From a virus: a stretch of DNA of 30,457 nt. The position numbers were made by a program, and so were the translations under genes. Within the stretch, counting starts at the first letter, position 1. Each line of letters starts with the position of its first letter. The DNA is taken from the IMG/VR virus record IMGVR_UViG_3300031772_008885, positions 1 through 30,457 of that record. One strand, 5' to 3'. This document shows, one piece after another, positions 1 to 8,210 of the stretch. The notes below the pieces were generated by a model. The model saw only the letters and a program-made list of their open reading frames with translations. It was not told where the DNA came from and ran no database searches.

Positions 1-1703
1 TTGAATTTGACGGTATCGACAGAAATTATACCTTGATGTGCGAATATCGTTGATATTATGTCAGACATAATTATTGGTTGACCGATATGAAGTTTTGTAA
101 TTTCAAACTGTGCTTTTAGATCACGAATAACACTTTGAATGAGCACACTCTTGTTCATAGAAGGATCTACAACTACTTGAAAAAATAGTTCTAAATTGAT
201 GATTCCTGCGTCTTGTATGTCAATAGCGTCTGAAATCATTCGATAGCTGTTAAGATAACGCTTAAGATTAAGCTTTAACTTGTCTGAAGATGTAATCAGT
301 TGTCCGTCTATATTGCGCGAGACTATAAAAAGTCTAGATGCAAGCGGATTATTTGGATTTTTTGTGGTTGCTACACGAAACACTCTACCAAAGTTACTTG
401 GCATCGTGTATACCCTTGCAAGAAGATCTTCTTTTGTTACGATGCGTTCTTGTGAATTCTTTATCGTTGGAACTAAAGCCATCAACTCATCTGTTGTTAG
501 TGGATCTTCGCCGCCGCTAGCATCAAATGGATTAGTTACTGCAAGTGTATTTCTAATCTGTGATTGCTGACCTGCAGAAGGATTTTGCGGAAATGTCATA
601 GAAAGCGTCGAGACGCTACGGATTGTTCCTGGTTTTGCGTTATGATTTAGACCGCCGCCATATCGATAAGTGACTGTCAATGTAGTATTTGCGCCGGCGA
701 CACCCAGCGTTGTTCCTTGAAGCATTTTCTGTGGATTGATTGGAATTTTGGAAAATGTCTGAGAGTATGGCAAAGGAATAGAAAATTCCGACGGATCTGG
801 TATTATATCATCTTCGATGACATCGGCATTTCCGCCTCCAAATAACAACGTCGATGTTCTATTGCTAAGTGAAGTTTCCTTTACGAATCTATACGGTGCA
901 GGAATCACTTTTAATATGTCTTTGACGAGAACATCCTTTTCTACAGTGTTAAGAACGTTCTTGTATACTACGTCATGTGTCAAATTTCCAACTTCATAAT
1001 AGACGTTACCAAGAGAATCAGACACACTAATGATTTGTGTAACATCGCTTTGTGAAAGTGTTAGTCTTCTGAATTGTACAAAATCACCAACTGAGAAAGT
1101 CTCAGTTGTTTGATTGCCACTGCCGCAAGTTCCCTTCTTTTTGAGAATCTTTGATACGATGTTACCAGAAAGTCTTCTTCCATTTGTAACTTCAACATCG
1201 TCAGCAATGCTTATTTGACCTGATATTGGATCAGACTTCCAAAAATCTATATTTTCAAGAAGATTAAAGCTGATACCTGTCGATGACTGAATGATCGATC
1301 CTTCATTTACTGTAGGAAGAAGTGTACTATCCGGTGTCAGTGTTCCATCTGAAAGAACTGGGACTTCGATGTAAAAGTCTGCGTCTACTACTGCTGCTGC
1401 GGCGCCATGTATTGGTACGCCTGCTGATCTAAGGATACGTTCTATATTTGCTGTCTCAACTACTGTCTCTGAATTTAGCTCTCCATACAGATGATCCATG
1501 TAATATGACATGTTGTCGCCAACATATGCTGCCATATCAAGTAAGAGGCCGCCCAGTGATGATTCTGAAAAGTCTTGAATCTGTTCAGGATAATACTGTC
1601 TGGCATAATCTAGAAGAACTGTTCTGAAACCATCGAAGTCTCTGGCAAGATAATTTCGTTGCCGAACAGTTTTTAGTGCCACGCTGTTGTCTGAGATTGC
1701 CAT
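1..1703 (-). CDS. Baseplate wedge protein, T4 gp6-like (3' end cut by window edge)
   Basis: The frame is open from the ATG at 1703 to the left edge, giving 567 codons with no stop, so the C-terminus lies outside the window. The N-terminus begins MAISDNSVALKTVRQRNYLA and continues with ARDFDGFRTVLLDYARQYYP and a segment GGLLLDMAAYVGDNMSYYMD. This pattern (open NY-ARDF start, FSESS, then an LLLDMAAYVGD helix) is typical of gp6 and J-type wedge proteins of marine T4-like phages. gp6 dimers form the inner ring of the baseplate wedge and are assembled with gp25 and gp53. The gp25-like gene lies 34 bases upstream in the same direction, which supports the call. An AGG lies about 12 bases before the ATG. 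I see no frameshift. The family call is strong; the exact gp6 name rests on the N-terminal pattern and the neighbours. Confidence 0.82.
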   Translation of the reverse strand, partial: MAISDNSVALKTVRQRNYLARDFDGFRTVLLDYARQYYPEQIQDFSESSLGGLLLDMAAYVGDNMSYYMDHLYGELNSETVVETANIERILRSAGVPIHGAAAAVVDADFYIEVPVLSDGTLTPDSTLLPTVNEGSIIQSSTGISFNLLENIDFWKSDPISGQISIADDVEVTNGRRLSGNIVSKILKKKGTCGSGNQTTETFSVGDFVQFRRLTLSQSDVTQIISVSDSLGNVYYEVGNLTHDVVYKNVLNTVEKDVLVKDILKVIPAPYRFVKETSLSNRTSTLLFGGGNADVIEDDIIPDPSEFSIPLPYSQTFSKIPINPQKMLQGTTLGVAGANTTLTVTYRYGGGLNHNAKPGTIRSVSTLSMTFPQNPSAGQQSQIRNTLAVTNPFDASGGEDPLTTDELMALVPTIKNSQERIVTKEDLLARVYTMPSNFGRVFRVATTKNPNNPLASRLFIVSRNIDGQLITSSDKLKLNLKRYLNSYRMISDAIDIQDAGIINLELFFQVVVDPSMNKSVLIQSVIRDLKAQFEITKLHIGQPIIMSDIISTIFAHQGIISVDTVKF

Positions 1704-1737
1704 TTCTGTTATTACCTGATGATAAATAGATACACAA

Positions 1738-2211
1738 TCAGATTACGTACAAAACAATTTGAAGACCTTTGCCCGTGACGTCAAGTGCAGGTATATTGTA
1801 TGTTATATTGATCGTGAGAATACCTGTATTTTTGTTATTTGTTCGATCTACTGCTGATGTAAATGTTTCAAGATCTATAAATGGCATCCATTGTTCTACT
1901 GCAGAACGAATTCTTCCAATTGCCTGAGAATCAAAGTTATCTAGACTGACAAATTCTGTTGTAAGTGGTCTCAGATTTGCACCAAATTTATACAAGCCGA
2001 GACGTTCTCCCCAATTAGTCAGTAATAGATTTCTTAAATTATCTGCAAATTGATCTTCAAGTTCAAAGTTCATGGCATATAACCTGTCGCCATCTCCAAG
2101 TTGTAGAGGCGTCTTTATTCCATACGGAGTTTTTGATGCAATGACTGCAGCATCTTCGTCTGAAATTTGATCTTGTGTCTGACCTGAACTTTTGAAGCTA
2201 TATGACGACAT
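1738..2211 (-). CDS. Baseplate wedge protein, gp25/GPW family
   Basis: A 157-residue protein, close to the usual 130-160 for gp25. The family signature is clear at about residues 63-82: LLTNWGERLGLYKFGANLRP, which fits the LLxxxGERxxxPxFGxxL pattern of gp25/GPW lysozyme-like baseplate proteins. A conserved tail follows with an E-x-W segment (AVEQWMPFIDL) and a beta-rich C-terminus (GILTINITYNIP). In T4 gp25 sits in the wedge at the sheath-baseplate junction and seeds sheath polymerisation; despite old annotations it is not an active lysozyme. It lies between the gp6-like gene and the tail-peptidase gene, a normal baseplate context. The N-terminal 50 residues are less conserved. Confidence 0.88.
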   Translation of the reverse strand: MSSYSFKSSGQTQDQISDEDAAVIASKTPYGIKTPLQLGDGDRLYAMNFELEDQFADNLRNLLLTNWGERLGLYKFGANLRPLTTEFVSLDNFDSQAIGRIRSAVEQWMPFIDLETFTSAVDRTNNKNTGILTINITYNIPALDVTGKGLQIVLYVI

Positions 2212-2240
2212 GTCTGATCATATATATCAGAAACATAATC

Positions 2241-4013
2241 TTAGACAACAACAGTAATTGTTGATCCATCTTCTGGGTTAGGTGGCGATTTTGCTTCTTC
2301 TATTCCTCTATCATTTGGATATTTTCCTTCGATGCGCCAAGGAATTAAATAACGTATATCTTGATTGGGACTTTCTGGATTGCCTGAATCAGAGCGTGTT
2401 CGAGCAAATCTAAAATGCAAATGATCTTCATGCACTTTATTTGGATCCCAAATTGGACCAGAAGGAAGACTTTTTCCATTTGTCTTTAGCCAGTCTTTAT
2501 AAAAAGAAAATACTTGTTCACCAAGCGTGACAGAAATAAATACGTCACCAACAACAAGATTATGTTTTGCATAAATATTTTTTGGTGTTATCTTGTTTGA
2601 AGATATCAGTTCTCTAACATGACTTATTGACCATGTAAAAATCTCATGCATTACTTCAAAGTCATATTTTTCAGCCTTGAGAGGAGATAAAGGACTTGGT
2701 AGGTATGGAGATGTTCCTGGTGCGCCTTCTGCTTCGCCTGTAATGGCCTTTGCTTTAGGATTCATTCCCGAAATTCTTGAATTACCTGATCTTAACGGAT
2801 ATGCAAAATCGAATGCACTTCCAAAATGAGATGAAATAATCTTTCCATTCGATCTTTTTGTTGACCACTTCGACCATCTCCATCCGTGATCATCATCTTT
2901 GCCAGTAATATTTCCAACTTCAACAATATAATCAGGAACTTCAAAAGTTGTTGATTTTGTTTTCATATGTGCGCTTAGTTCATAAAGGTAGTCAACAACA
3001 AAAGGATCACCAAAAAAAGTATTTCTTGTGCTATCTCTAAATACCCAACGTGCTCCATCAGTAGTCTCATCAGGTTCAAAAGCTGATAGACCGTTCATTG
3101 CACCTTCTGCTATAAGTGTTGTATCTTCTTTTGCTGCTCGAGGCACGTAACCTTGCATTTCTGCTTCTTTTTGAACTATGAATCCTGCACCTACGACACA
3201 CCCAGTTGCTGCAAAAATTGCACAATCTGATGTTACAGACGCCAGTGCTCTTGCTGCTGCTAGCCCTGTGAGCGGTGGTGTAACAGTTTCTCCATCTGCA
3301 TCAGTTGCTGTTGAAAATGGTGCTGATATTGAGTCTGTAAATGTTTTACAACCAAGTTCAAACAAAGCTGGAAAAGAAAGTGGTGCCCAAAATGAAGGTG
3401 TAGCTAGATTCAAAAGTAATTTGGCAAATCCAAGCGGAATTGCCAAATTAAGCATTGCTTGTATTTGAAATGCACCCCACGGATATACCAAATTTATGTC
3501 TGGGAATTTGATATCTAGCGCAGGAATTTTTGGCGGTTCAATATTGATAAGCTTAAGCATTTCTGGGATTTTTAGCGGTAAATCTAGCGGCTTGATTCCA
3601 ATTAATTTCAATGCAAGTGGAATTGGTGCTGCTAAGCTCATTGTCACAGAAGGAAAGCTTAATTTTGGTGCTGGTAATTTAAGCGCGATTGCCAACGCTA
3701 GCGGATCAAATATGGGTATCATAAATTGAGATGGTACAGTATTGATAGCTTTTGCAATGCCGGTATATAAGCCATCTATCCAGAAATTATGAAAATCAGG
3801 AAATTTGTCACGATCATCAAGATCTAGATCTTTTGCTGCATCTAATGTCTGAAGTTTTTCTCCACAAGGAAATGGTAAGCCTAGTTCTCCATTGATCAAT
3901 GCATCTTTTGTTCGTTTTACAAATACTGCACGAGCTACATCTGTGATAACAAGATTTCCATTTTTGTCTTCTAGAACATTTGCTGCAACTTGTGCATGAG
4001 GAGGATCTGCCAT
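2241..4013 (-). CDS. Tail-tip protein with M15/VanY-like peptidoglycan peptidase domain
   Basis: 590 residues. The C-terminal third carries SSHFGSAFDFAY (residues 394-405; H396, D402) and EDHLHFRF (529-536; H531, H533). These match the SxHxxGxAxD and ExxHxH zinc-ligand motifs of the LAS/M15 D-Ala-D-Ala carboxypeptidase and endopeptidase group. The predicted role is to cut peptide cross-links in host peptidoglycan during tail penetration, the job of the gp5 lysozyme domain in T4. The first 250 residues are unusual: rich in Pro, Leu and Ile with repeated short units such as LPAPKLSFP and PLDLPLKIP, then a hydrophobic Ala/Cys/Gly segment near 255-280. I cannot assign that part. It lies 18 bases after the hub-like gene and just before gp25. 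The peptidase call is inferred from motifs; the tail role comes from context. Confidence 0.68.
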   Translation of the reverse strand: MADPPHAQVAANVLEDKNGNLVITDVARAVFVKRTKDALINGELGLPFPCGEKLQTLDAAKDLDLDDRDKFPDFHNFWIDGLYTGIAKAINTVPSQFMIPIFDPLALAIALKLPAPKLSFPSVTMSLAAPIPLALKLIGIKPLDLPLKIPEMLKLINIEPPKIPALDIKFPDINLVYPWGAFQIQAMLNLAIPLGFAKLLLNLATPSFWAPLSFPALFELGCKTFTDSISAPFSTATDADGETVTPPLTGLAAARALASVTSDCAIFAATGCVVGAGFIVQKEAEMQGYVPRAAKEDTTLIAEGAMNGLSAFEPDETTDGARWVFRDSTRNTFFGDPFVVDYLYELSAHMKTKSTTFEVPDYIVEVGNITGKDDDHGWRWSKWSTKRSNGKIISSHFGSAFDFAYPLRSGNSRISGMNPKAKAITGEAEGAPGTSPYLPSPLSPLKAEKYDFEVMHEIFTWSISHVRELISSNKITPKNIYAKHNLVVGDVFISVTLGEQVFSFYKDWLKTNGKSLPSGPIWDPNKVHEDHLHFRFARTRSDSGNPESPNQDIRYLIPWRIEGKYPNDRGIEEAKSPPNPEDGSTITVVV

Positions 4014-4031
4014 TTTTATATTCAGTCTTTG

Positions 4032-5540
4032 CTAATCTACAAGAATCTTTTTTGCCCATGTACCTTGTCCTGGTGCAGACGTTCCAATAAATCCAACAGA
4101 TGTATCGGTAATTGGACTAGCATGTACTGTGCCTAAAACAGGTTTTGCTGGTTTATCTGTACAAAGTAGTGCCTTATCTGCATTTTCACTGCCTAGCTTG
4201 ATATACCCTTCTTGGCTAGGCTTGAAAATAATATCTCCATTCATGATTGTAATTGATGCCCACTTTGATGCATCTGATTCATCAATTGCAATGGGTGCAC
4301 CATCTGGTGTTTTTCCTGCAGTAAAATTTGTAACAAGAAATTGAACATCATTTCTTGCAATGAGACGTACCTTGTCCGTCTTGATTACAATTGCAGCATC
4401 ACCAGTAATAGAATCTGACATCTTCTCATCTATTGTTGTATTGTAAGAAGTAAGATCAAAGTTTCTATCAACTCTAGTCCGTTGTGAAACAAGTATGCGA
4501 CTTCTGTCATTTACATAGTCAGGATCGCCTTCTGATGCAGAAATAATCGCAGGCGATTTATTTAGTTCCTTCTTTATGCTAGTCCCTTTTGTCTTGCCTT
4601 TGGCATCGCGTATACTAGTCGTAGATGCAGACTTTCCAAATGTAGCTTCTGTTTGTCCTCTTCCTACTACAATATCAATTGTGCCGGCATCATTAAGAAA
4701 ATCAGATTCAGGATATGATGTAGTTTTAGTCCAAAGTGATTTTTCTAATTCTGTGACAGGATCATTATAAGCAGCAATTGAACTTTCACGATCAGTTCCT
4801 AAAACAATGAGAGAATTATTTGAACCCTCGAATGCGATATCGCCTGGTCGCTTTCGAAATCTTGCGACTGGTTCAAATGACATCAATTTTGAAGCATCTG
4901 ATTCTGTAATAAGACGTTCGAAGATATCTTCTGGTTCACCTCTAAGCAATGATCCTTCATAGGCAGTTGTTCTGTCATCATTTACATTAACAACAGGTCC
5001 ATTACGAAGTTCATGCCATACATCTTCTCCTGACTCTGCTTTTCCAGATTTTTCATTTTCTGCAATCTTTACAGTGTCAGGATTCATTGTGACTTCAAAA
5101 GATCTGCCTGGATGTGAATGATTAACATCATCTGAAAGATGTGGTTCAATTATGCGTGTCATCCAAAATGCAGCATCTGAGTGTCCGGCGGGATTTTCTA
5201 TCATCACCCAAAGACATTCGCCTGGTTTGCATGGCAACGAAAGATGTGATGCAAAGAAAGGAAAGACAAACATTGGCGGTTCGTCTGAACTCATTTTTCT
5301 TGCAATGATTGAATTTCTTGGCAATATGTCTGCATACGTCATATTTGAGACGCCAAGACCTTGCCATCTTGCTTTCTTTTTTTCGTCAGTTAGATCATAA
5401 TTTGGATCTGAAATGACTTCAAGAACAATCATTCTTAAGAATTGAGATTTTTCTGGTTCTCGATGTTTACTTTGCGTTATTGAAGAATTGCTTCTGCCTT
5501 CAGCAAAATCACGCATATTGTCGCTAGTGTTGTTAGGCAT
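4032..5540 (-). CDS. Baseplate hub/spike protein, gp5 OB-fold-like
   Basis: 502 residues. After a polar N-terminus of about 60 residues comes a segment with RNSIIARK, then a hydrophobic strand (FVFPFFASHLSLPCKPGECL) and WVMIENPAG...FWMTRI. This resembles the OB-fold part of gp5/VgrG-type hub proteins, with a PGE-x-V/LWV turn. Around 240-255 it has DIAFEGSNNSLIVLGTDR, the kind of GDxxxxGRxGNSIxxG turn found before the beta helix in these spike proteins. The C-terminal part is beta-rich and Gly/Ser/Asp-rich (ITIMNGDIIFKPSQEGYIKL), as expected for a spike stalk. There is no lysozyme domain here; the next gene supplies a peptidase instead, so hub and lytic activity appear split between two proteins. 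The start is ATG and no competing start is nearby. Confidence 0.66.
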   Translation of the reverse strand: MPNNTSDNMRDFAEGRSNSSITQSKHREPEKSQFLRMIVLEVISDPNYDLTDEKKKARWQGLGVSNMTYADILPRNSIIARKMSSDEPPMFVFPFFASHLSLPCKPGECLWVMIENPAGHSDAAFWMTRIIEPHLSDDVNHSHPGRSFEVTMNPDTVKIAENEKSGKAESGEDVWHELRNGPVVNVNDDRTTAYEGSLLRGEPEDIFERLITESDASKLMSFEPVARFRKRPGDIAFEGSNNSLIVLGTDRESSIAAYNDPVTELEKSLWTKTTSYPESDFLNDAGTIDIVVGRGQTEATFGKSASTTSIRDAKGKTKGTSIKKELNKSPAIISASEGDPDYVNDRSRILVSQRTRVDRNFDLTSYNTTIDEKMSDSITGDAAIVIKTDKVRLIARNDVQFLVTNFTAGKTPDGAPIAIDESDASKWASITIMNGDIIFKPSQEGYIKLGSENADKALLCTDKPAKPVLGTVHASPITDTSVGFIGTSAPGQGTWAKKILVD

Positions 5541-5543
5541 GTA

Positions 5544-5906
5544 TTATTTCTGATTTCTGATCTTGTTAAACATGTCTTCTGGGTCAATTGATGCTGTAGG
5601 TGATTCTGCCTTTGATATAAGCTCCGCGAGTCTGATTATCTGATCATTTGCTTTACTCATTCGTTCAATATATGATGACAAAGATTTGCCATGAACTGCA
5701 TGTTCTGTACTTTTGTCTTTGACTATTTCAGTAAGCTGCATAAAAAGCTCATAAGAATTCTGTCGATCTGTCACGGCATTTTCATAGATTTCTTTCCATA
5801 GCTTTTGTTTTTTGTCGGGTACACTATCGATTTGAGAAAGCAGATCAGAAAAAGCCTTGATCTTTGCTTCTATCTGCAATGTATTGTTTGAAATCTTATT
5901 AGACAT
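5544..5906 (-). CDS. Small helical protein of unknown function
   Basis: 120 residues, mostly predicted helix with heptad-like spacing (IEAKIKAFSDLLSQID, YIERMSKANDQIIRLAELIS). It ends with DPEDMFNKIRNQK. There is no signal peptide or membrane segment. It lies between the sigma-factor gene (gap 11 bases) and the hub gene (gap 3 bases), so it is translated with the tail module and may be a small tail chaperone or structural partner. That is position-based inference only; I do not recognise the family. Confidence 0.7.
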   Translation of the reverse strand: MSNKISNNTLQIEAKIKAFSDLLSQIDSVPDKKQKLWKEIYENAVTDRQNSYELFMQLTEIVKDKSTEHAVHGKSLSSYIERMSKANDQIIRLAELISKAESPTASIDPEDMFNKIRNQK

Positions 5907-5917
5907 GGAATGATATA

Positions 5918-6748
5918 TCAGTCATCACAAAATATGAATTTCGTTTTTTTGTAGTGACGCTTGATTGACTGCATCGCAGTTGTCAATTGTTTTGGTGTTA
6001 AACCTGATAACTCTCGCATGTATAACAACACTGCACCCTTGTTGAGTAAATCAATTTCATCTATGTTTTCAAATATAGTGATGATTGCATTAATGCAAGT
6101 TAGCTCATTCTCAGACTTTGCTTTTGATCTGATCTCATATAACATACTGATCGTTGCAATTGAAGTGTCAGCATTGTCCAATATGGCATCTTGTGGCGGG
6201 ATGATGTTGTGTTCTTCAACTGCCAGCATCTCGTGTGCAGATAATGAAGTAGGATCGTCAAGCGAAACACTTCTTCTTGCTCTCTGTAATCTTTGTTTTG
6301 TCTTTATTATCAACCAATTTTTTGCAACAACGTTGAAGTATGAAAAAGCATTTGTTCCTCTTGCAGCATCAAATTTATGAATTGTTTCAAATAGAAAATT
6401 GACACAATCATTCTTTAGCTCTTCATACGTGTCATGCATGCCTGCGAACTTGTGTATGTTGATTAGATTTTCTACTAGCTTTTCAAATGCCGGCATGATT
6501 GAACTAACGTAAAGTGCATCTCTTGCTTTCTTTAATTCCTCAGACTGGAACTCTACTATTGCATCCTGTGTGCCTGAATTGAAATAAAGTTTTGGATTTG
6601 GAGCAGGCTTTGTAACGACTACTACTCCATCAACAATTGTCTGAGTTTCTACTGCAGCCTTTGGTGTTCGTGGCTTTCGAGTTTTCTTTTTCGTTTTCTC
6701 AATTTGATGTGATTGCAATGGAAGTGGCGACTTGATTTTTTTTGTCAT
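5918..6748 (-). CDS. Late-transcription sigma factor, T4 gp55-like
   Basis: 276 residues. Residues 111-146 look like sigma-70 region 2.2-2.4: a helix LKNDCVNFLFETIHKFD, then AARGTNAFSYFNVVAKNWLI. The F-D-x-x-R/K-G-x-x-F-x-Y-F motif is the hallmark of gp55 proteins in T4-like phages. A basic stretch follows (KTKQRLQRARRSVSLDD). In T4, gp55 replaces sigma-70 region 2 and, with the sliding clamp and gp33, starts transcription at late promoters of TATAAATA type. The C-terminus (GLTPKQLTTAMQSIKRHYKK) is helical and may be a helix-turn-helix-like part. The N-terminal 35 residues are very basic (Lys/Arg/Pro), an extension not in T4 gp55. The ATG overlaps the previous stop by 4 bases (ATGA at 6745-6748). 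Confidence 0.75.
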   Translation of the reverse strand: MTKKIKSPLPLQSHQIEKTKKKTRKPRTPKAAVETQTIVDGVVVVTKPAPNPKLYFNSGTQDAIVEFQSEELKKARDALYVSSIMPAFEKLVENLINIHKFAGMHDTYEELKNDCVNFLFETIHKFDAARGTNAFSYFNVVAKNWLIIKTKQRLQRARRSVSLDDPTSLSAHEMLAVEEHNIIPPQDAILDNADTSIATISMLYEIRSKAKSENELTCINAIITIFENIDEIDLLNKGAVLLYMRELSGLTPKQLTTAMQSIKRHYKKTKFIFCDD

Positions 6749-7038
6749 GCTGATTCCTCATACACATCGTCATCGCCATTGATGATTTTTGCAATCTTTA
6801 ATACAGAGTCTCTAGCTTCATTTATGTCACTAACGAGTTCACGAATGACAGGTTCATCTGAAAAAATCTCCAATTTTGTTTTATTATCGATTCTTCGATG
6901 AATTTTATCAAGCGTTACTAAACAAACATCAATGCCAGAATCAATTTCATCTATCCTTGAAAGCATTTCAAGATTTTTTCTTATACTTTTGTAAAGCCCA
7001 ATGCTAAGAATAGAAAGAATAAGAAACAAGAAACTCAT
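6745..7038 (-). CDS. Small membrane-anchored protein, unknown function
   Basis: 97 residues. An N-terminal hydrophobic helix (SFLFLILSILSIGLY, residues 2-16) is followed by a positively charged turn (KSIRKN) and a long soluble, mostly helical part (KTKLEIFSDEPVIRELVSDI and a second helix EARDSVLKIAKII). This looks like a single-pass protein with its helical domain in the cytoplasm. Small proteins of this shape, with a D-E/D-P-V-I/V-R-E/D-L motif, recur in T4-like phage genomes, but I know of no function. It overlaps both neighbours by 4 bases, so it is translationally coupled to the first glycosyltransferase and to the sigma factor. Confidence 0.78.
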   Translation of the reverse strand: MSFLFLILSILSIGLYKSIRKNLEMLSRIDEIDSGIDVCLVTLDKIHRRIDNKTKLEIFSDEPVIRELVSDINEARDSVLKIAKIINGDDDVYEESA

Positions 7039-8210
7039 ATGCTGTCCTTGAATGCTTCTTGATATCTTGCAGTAATCGATGAAAGTGAATGAGAAGATCT
7101 AAGTTTTTCTGAAAGTGAAACTGCCCACTGTTTTGGTATATCAGGACTAGCTCTGAATTTTAGTAACTTTTTCTTTACATCAGATTCATCAACAGCAGCC
7201 CATTTGCTGCCCTTCATGAAGATTTTATCATCGATTCTAGACTGATGTATTTCATCAAGCTTATAGCTGATATCAATGTATTTTCCTTGCGAAAGATATT
7301 CTACATGTCCCGACCAGCCAGTAGCAATTACTGGTAGCTCACATACAGCTGCTTCAAGCAGCGGCAAGCCAAAACCTTCTCCGCGTGTAAGTGATAACAA
7401 TGCTTTTACACTTTTGTGTCGATACAAAGAACCAACTTCTTCATCAGAAAGATTTCCATGAACGATGTGTATACGAGGTATCAATGAATTCTTTCTAGAT
7501 TCACCGACGACATTTGACATTAGGCTAGTGATATTTCTTCGATCAAATGTAGAATTTCGACCACCATTTGTCTTTATAATGAGACCAACAGACGGATCTG
7601 ACTTAAATGCCTCACAAAACCATTTAACAGTGTAGAACATGTTCTTTCTGTCATTTTCAGGGTTATTTCCAGTAATCTGGCCGAATACAAGAAAATTGAA
7701 TGGAGTAGAAAAATCGAGACTGTCGATTTTGTTATCAGGTCTGTCGTGTTTTATGATCTGATCGTTGTATGCTTCTGGTATTACTCTTATTGGCACGCGT
7801 AAGTCGCCAGATGCAGCAAGACACCTGCGGGCATGATCTGACGGAACAACAATAGACGTCATCTTATTACAAGAATGAATCCAATCAGGATTGCATCTAT
7901 CTGTTTCTACTGCTGCTGTAATGCCTATATTCACCTTGCCCAATTTTTCATCCCATTCATTAGGCAGCTGTAGCTGTACAGTTACATCGTAGACCTTGCC
8001 AGATGGATCAGAAGTTTTTTCTAGAATTCGTCCAATAAAACCGTCATGTGATTTTTCATCAATTAACCAGGGTGTGTCTCCCCACGGAAGTGCTTGAAAT
8101 TCTACATCAAGATCATCTCTGTTTAATAGCCATGATGCTACTTGGCGCGCATGAACGCCATAGCCTGATTGTGTGAGAACAGGGCCTCGTAATAGGACTT
8201 TCTTTTTCAT
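7035..8210 (-). CDS. Glycosyltransferase, GT-B fold (GT4-like)
   Basis: 391 residues from the ATG at 8210. An upstream ATG at 8252 is in frame, but the 8210 start forms an ATGA overlap with the previous gene and has GGAAG nine to ten bases before it; it also puts the first beta strand (KKKVLLRGPVL) at the N-terminus. The glycine-rich turn QSGYGVHAR follows, as in GT4 enzymes. The C-terminal donor-binding motif is RGEGFGLPLLEAAVCELPVI, matching E-x-F-G-L-P-x-L-E-A. The reaction is probably transfer of a sugar from a nucleotide-sugar to a growing glycan; donor and acceptor cannot be read. Its left neighbour is the small membrane protein, and its right neighbour is a paralogous glycosyltransferase interrupted by an intron. 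Confidence 0.88.
   Translation of the reverse strand: MKKKVLLRGPVLTQSGYGVHARQVASWLLNRDDLDVEFQALPWGDTPWLIDEKSHDGFIGRILEKTSDPSGKVYDVTVQLQLPNEWDEKLGKVNIGITAAVETDRCNPDWIHSCNKMTSIVVPSDHARRCLAASGDLRVPIRVIPEAYNDQIIKHDRPDNKIDSLDFSTPFNFLVFGQITGNNPENDRKNMFYTVKWFCEAFKSDPSVGLIIKTNGGRNSTFDRRNITSLMSNVVGESRKNSLIPRIHIVHGNLSDEEVGSLYRHKSVKALLSLTRGEGFGLPLLEAAVCELPVIATGWSGHVEYLSQGKYIDISYKLDEIHQSRIDDKIFMKGSKWAAVDESDVKKKLLKFRASPDIPKQWAVSLSEKLRSSHSLSSITARYQEAFKDSI

Noticed and set aside
3178-3729. Plus-strand open frames of 96 and 77 codons inside the tail peptidase gene
   Set aside because: They are antisense shadows of the Pro/Leu-rich coding region, with no ribosome sites.
5961-6380. Plus-strand 139-codon frame opposite the sigma-factor gene
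   Set aside because: It is antisense to a clearly recognised gp55-like protein and has no independent support.
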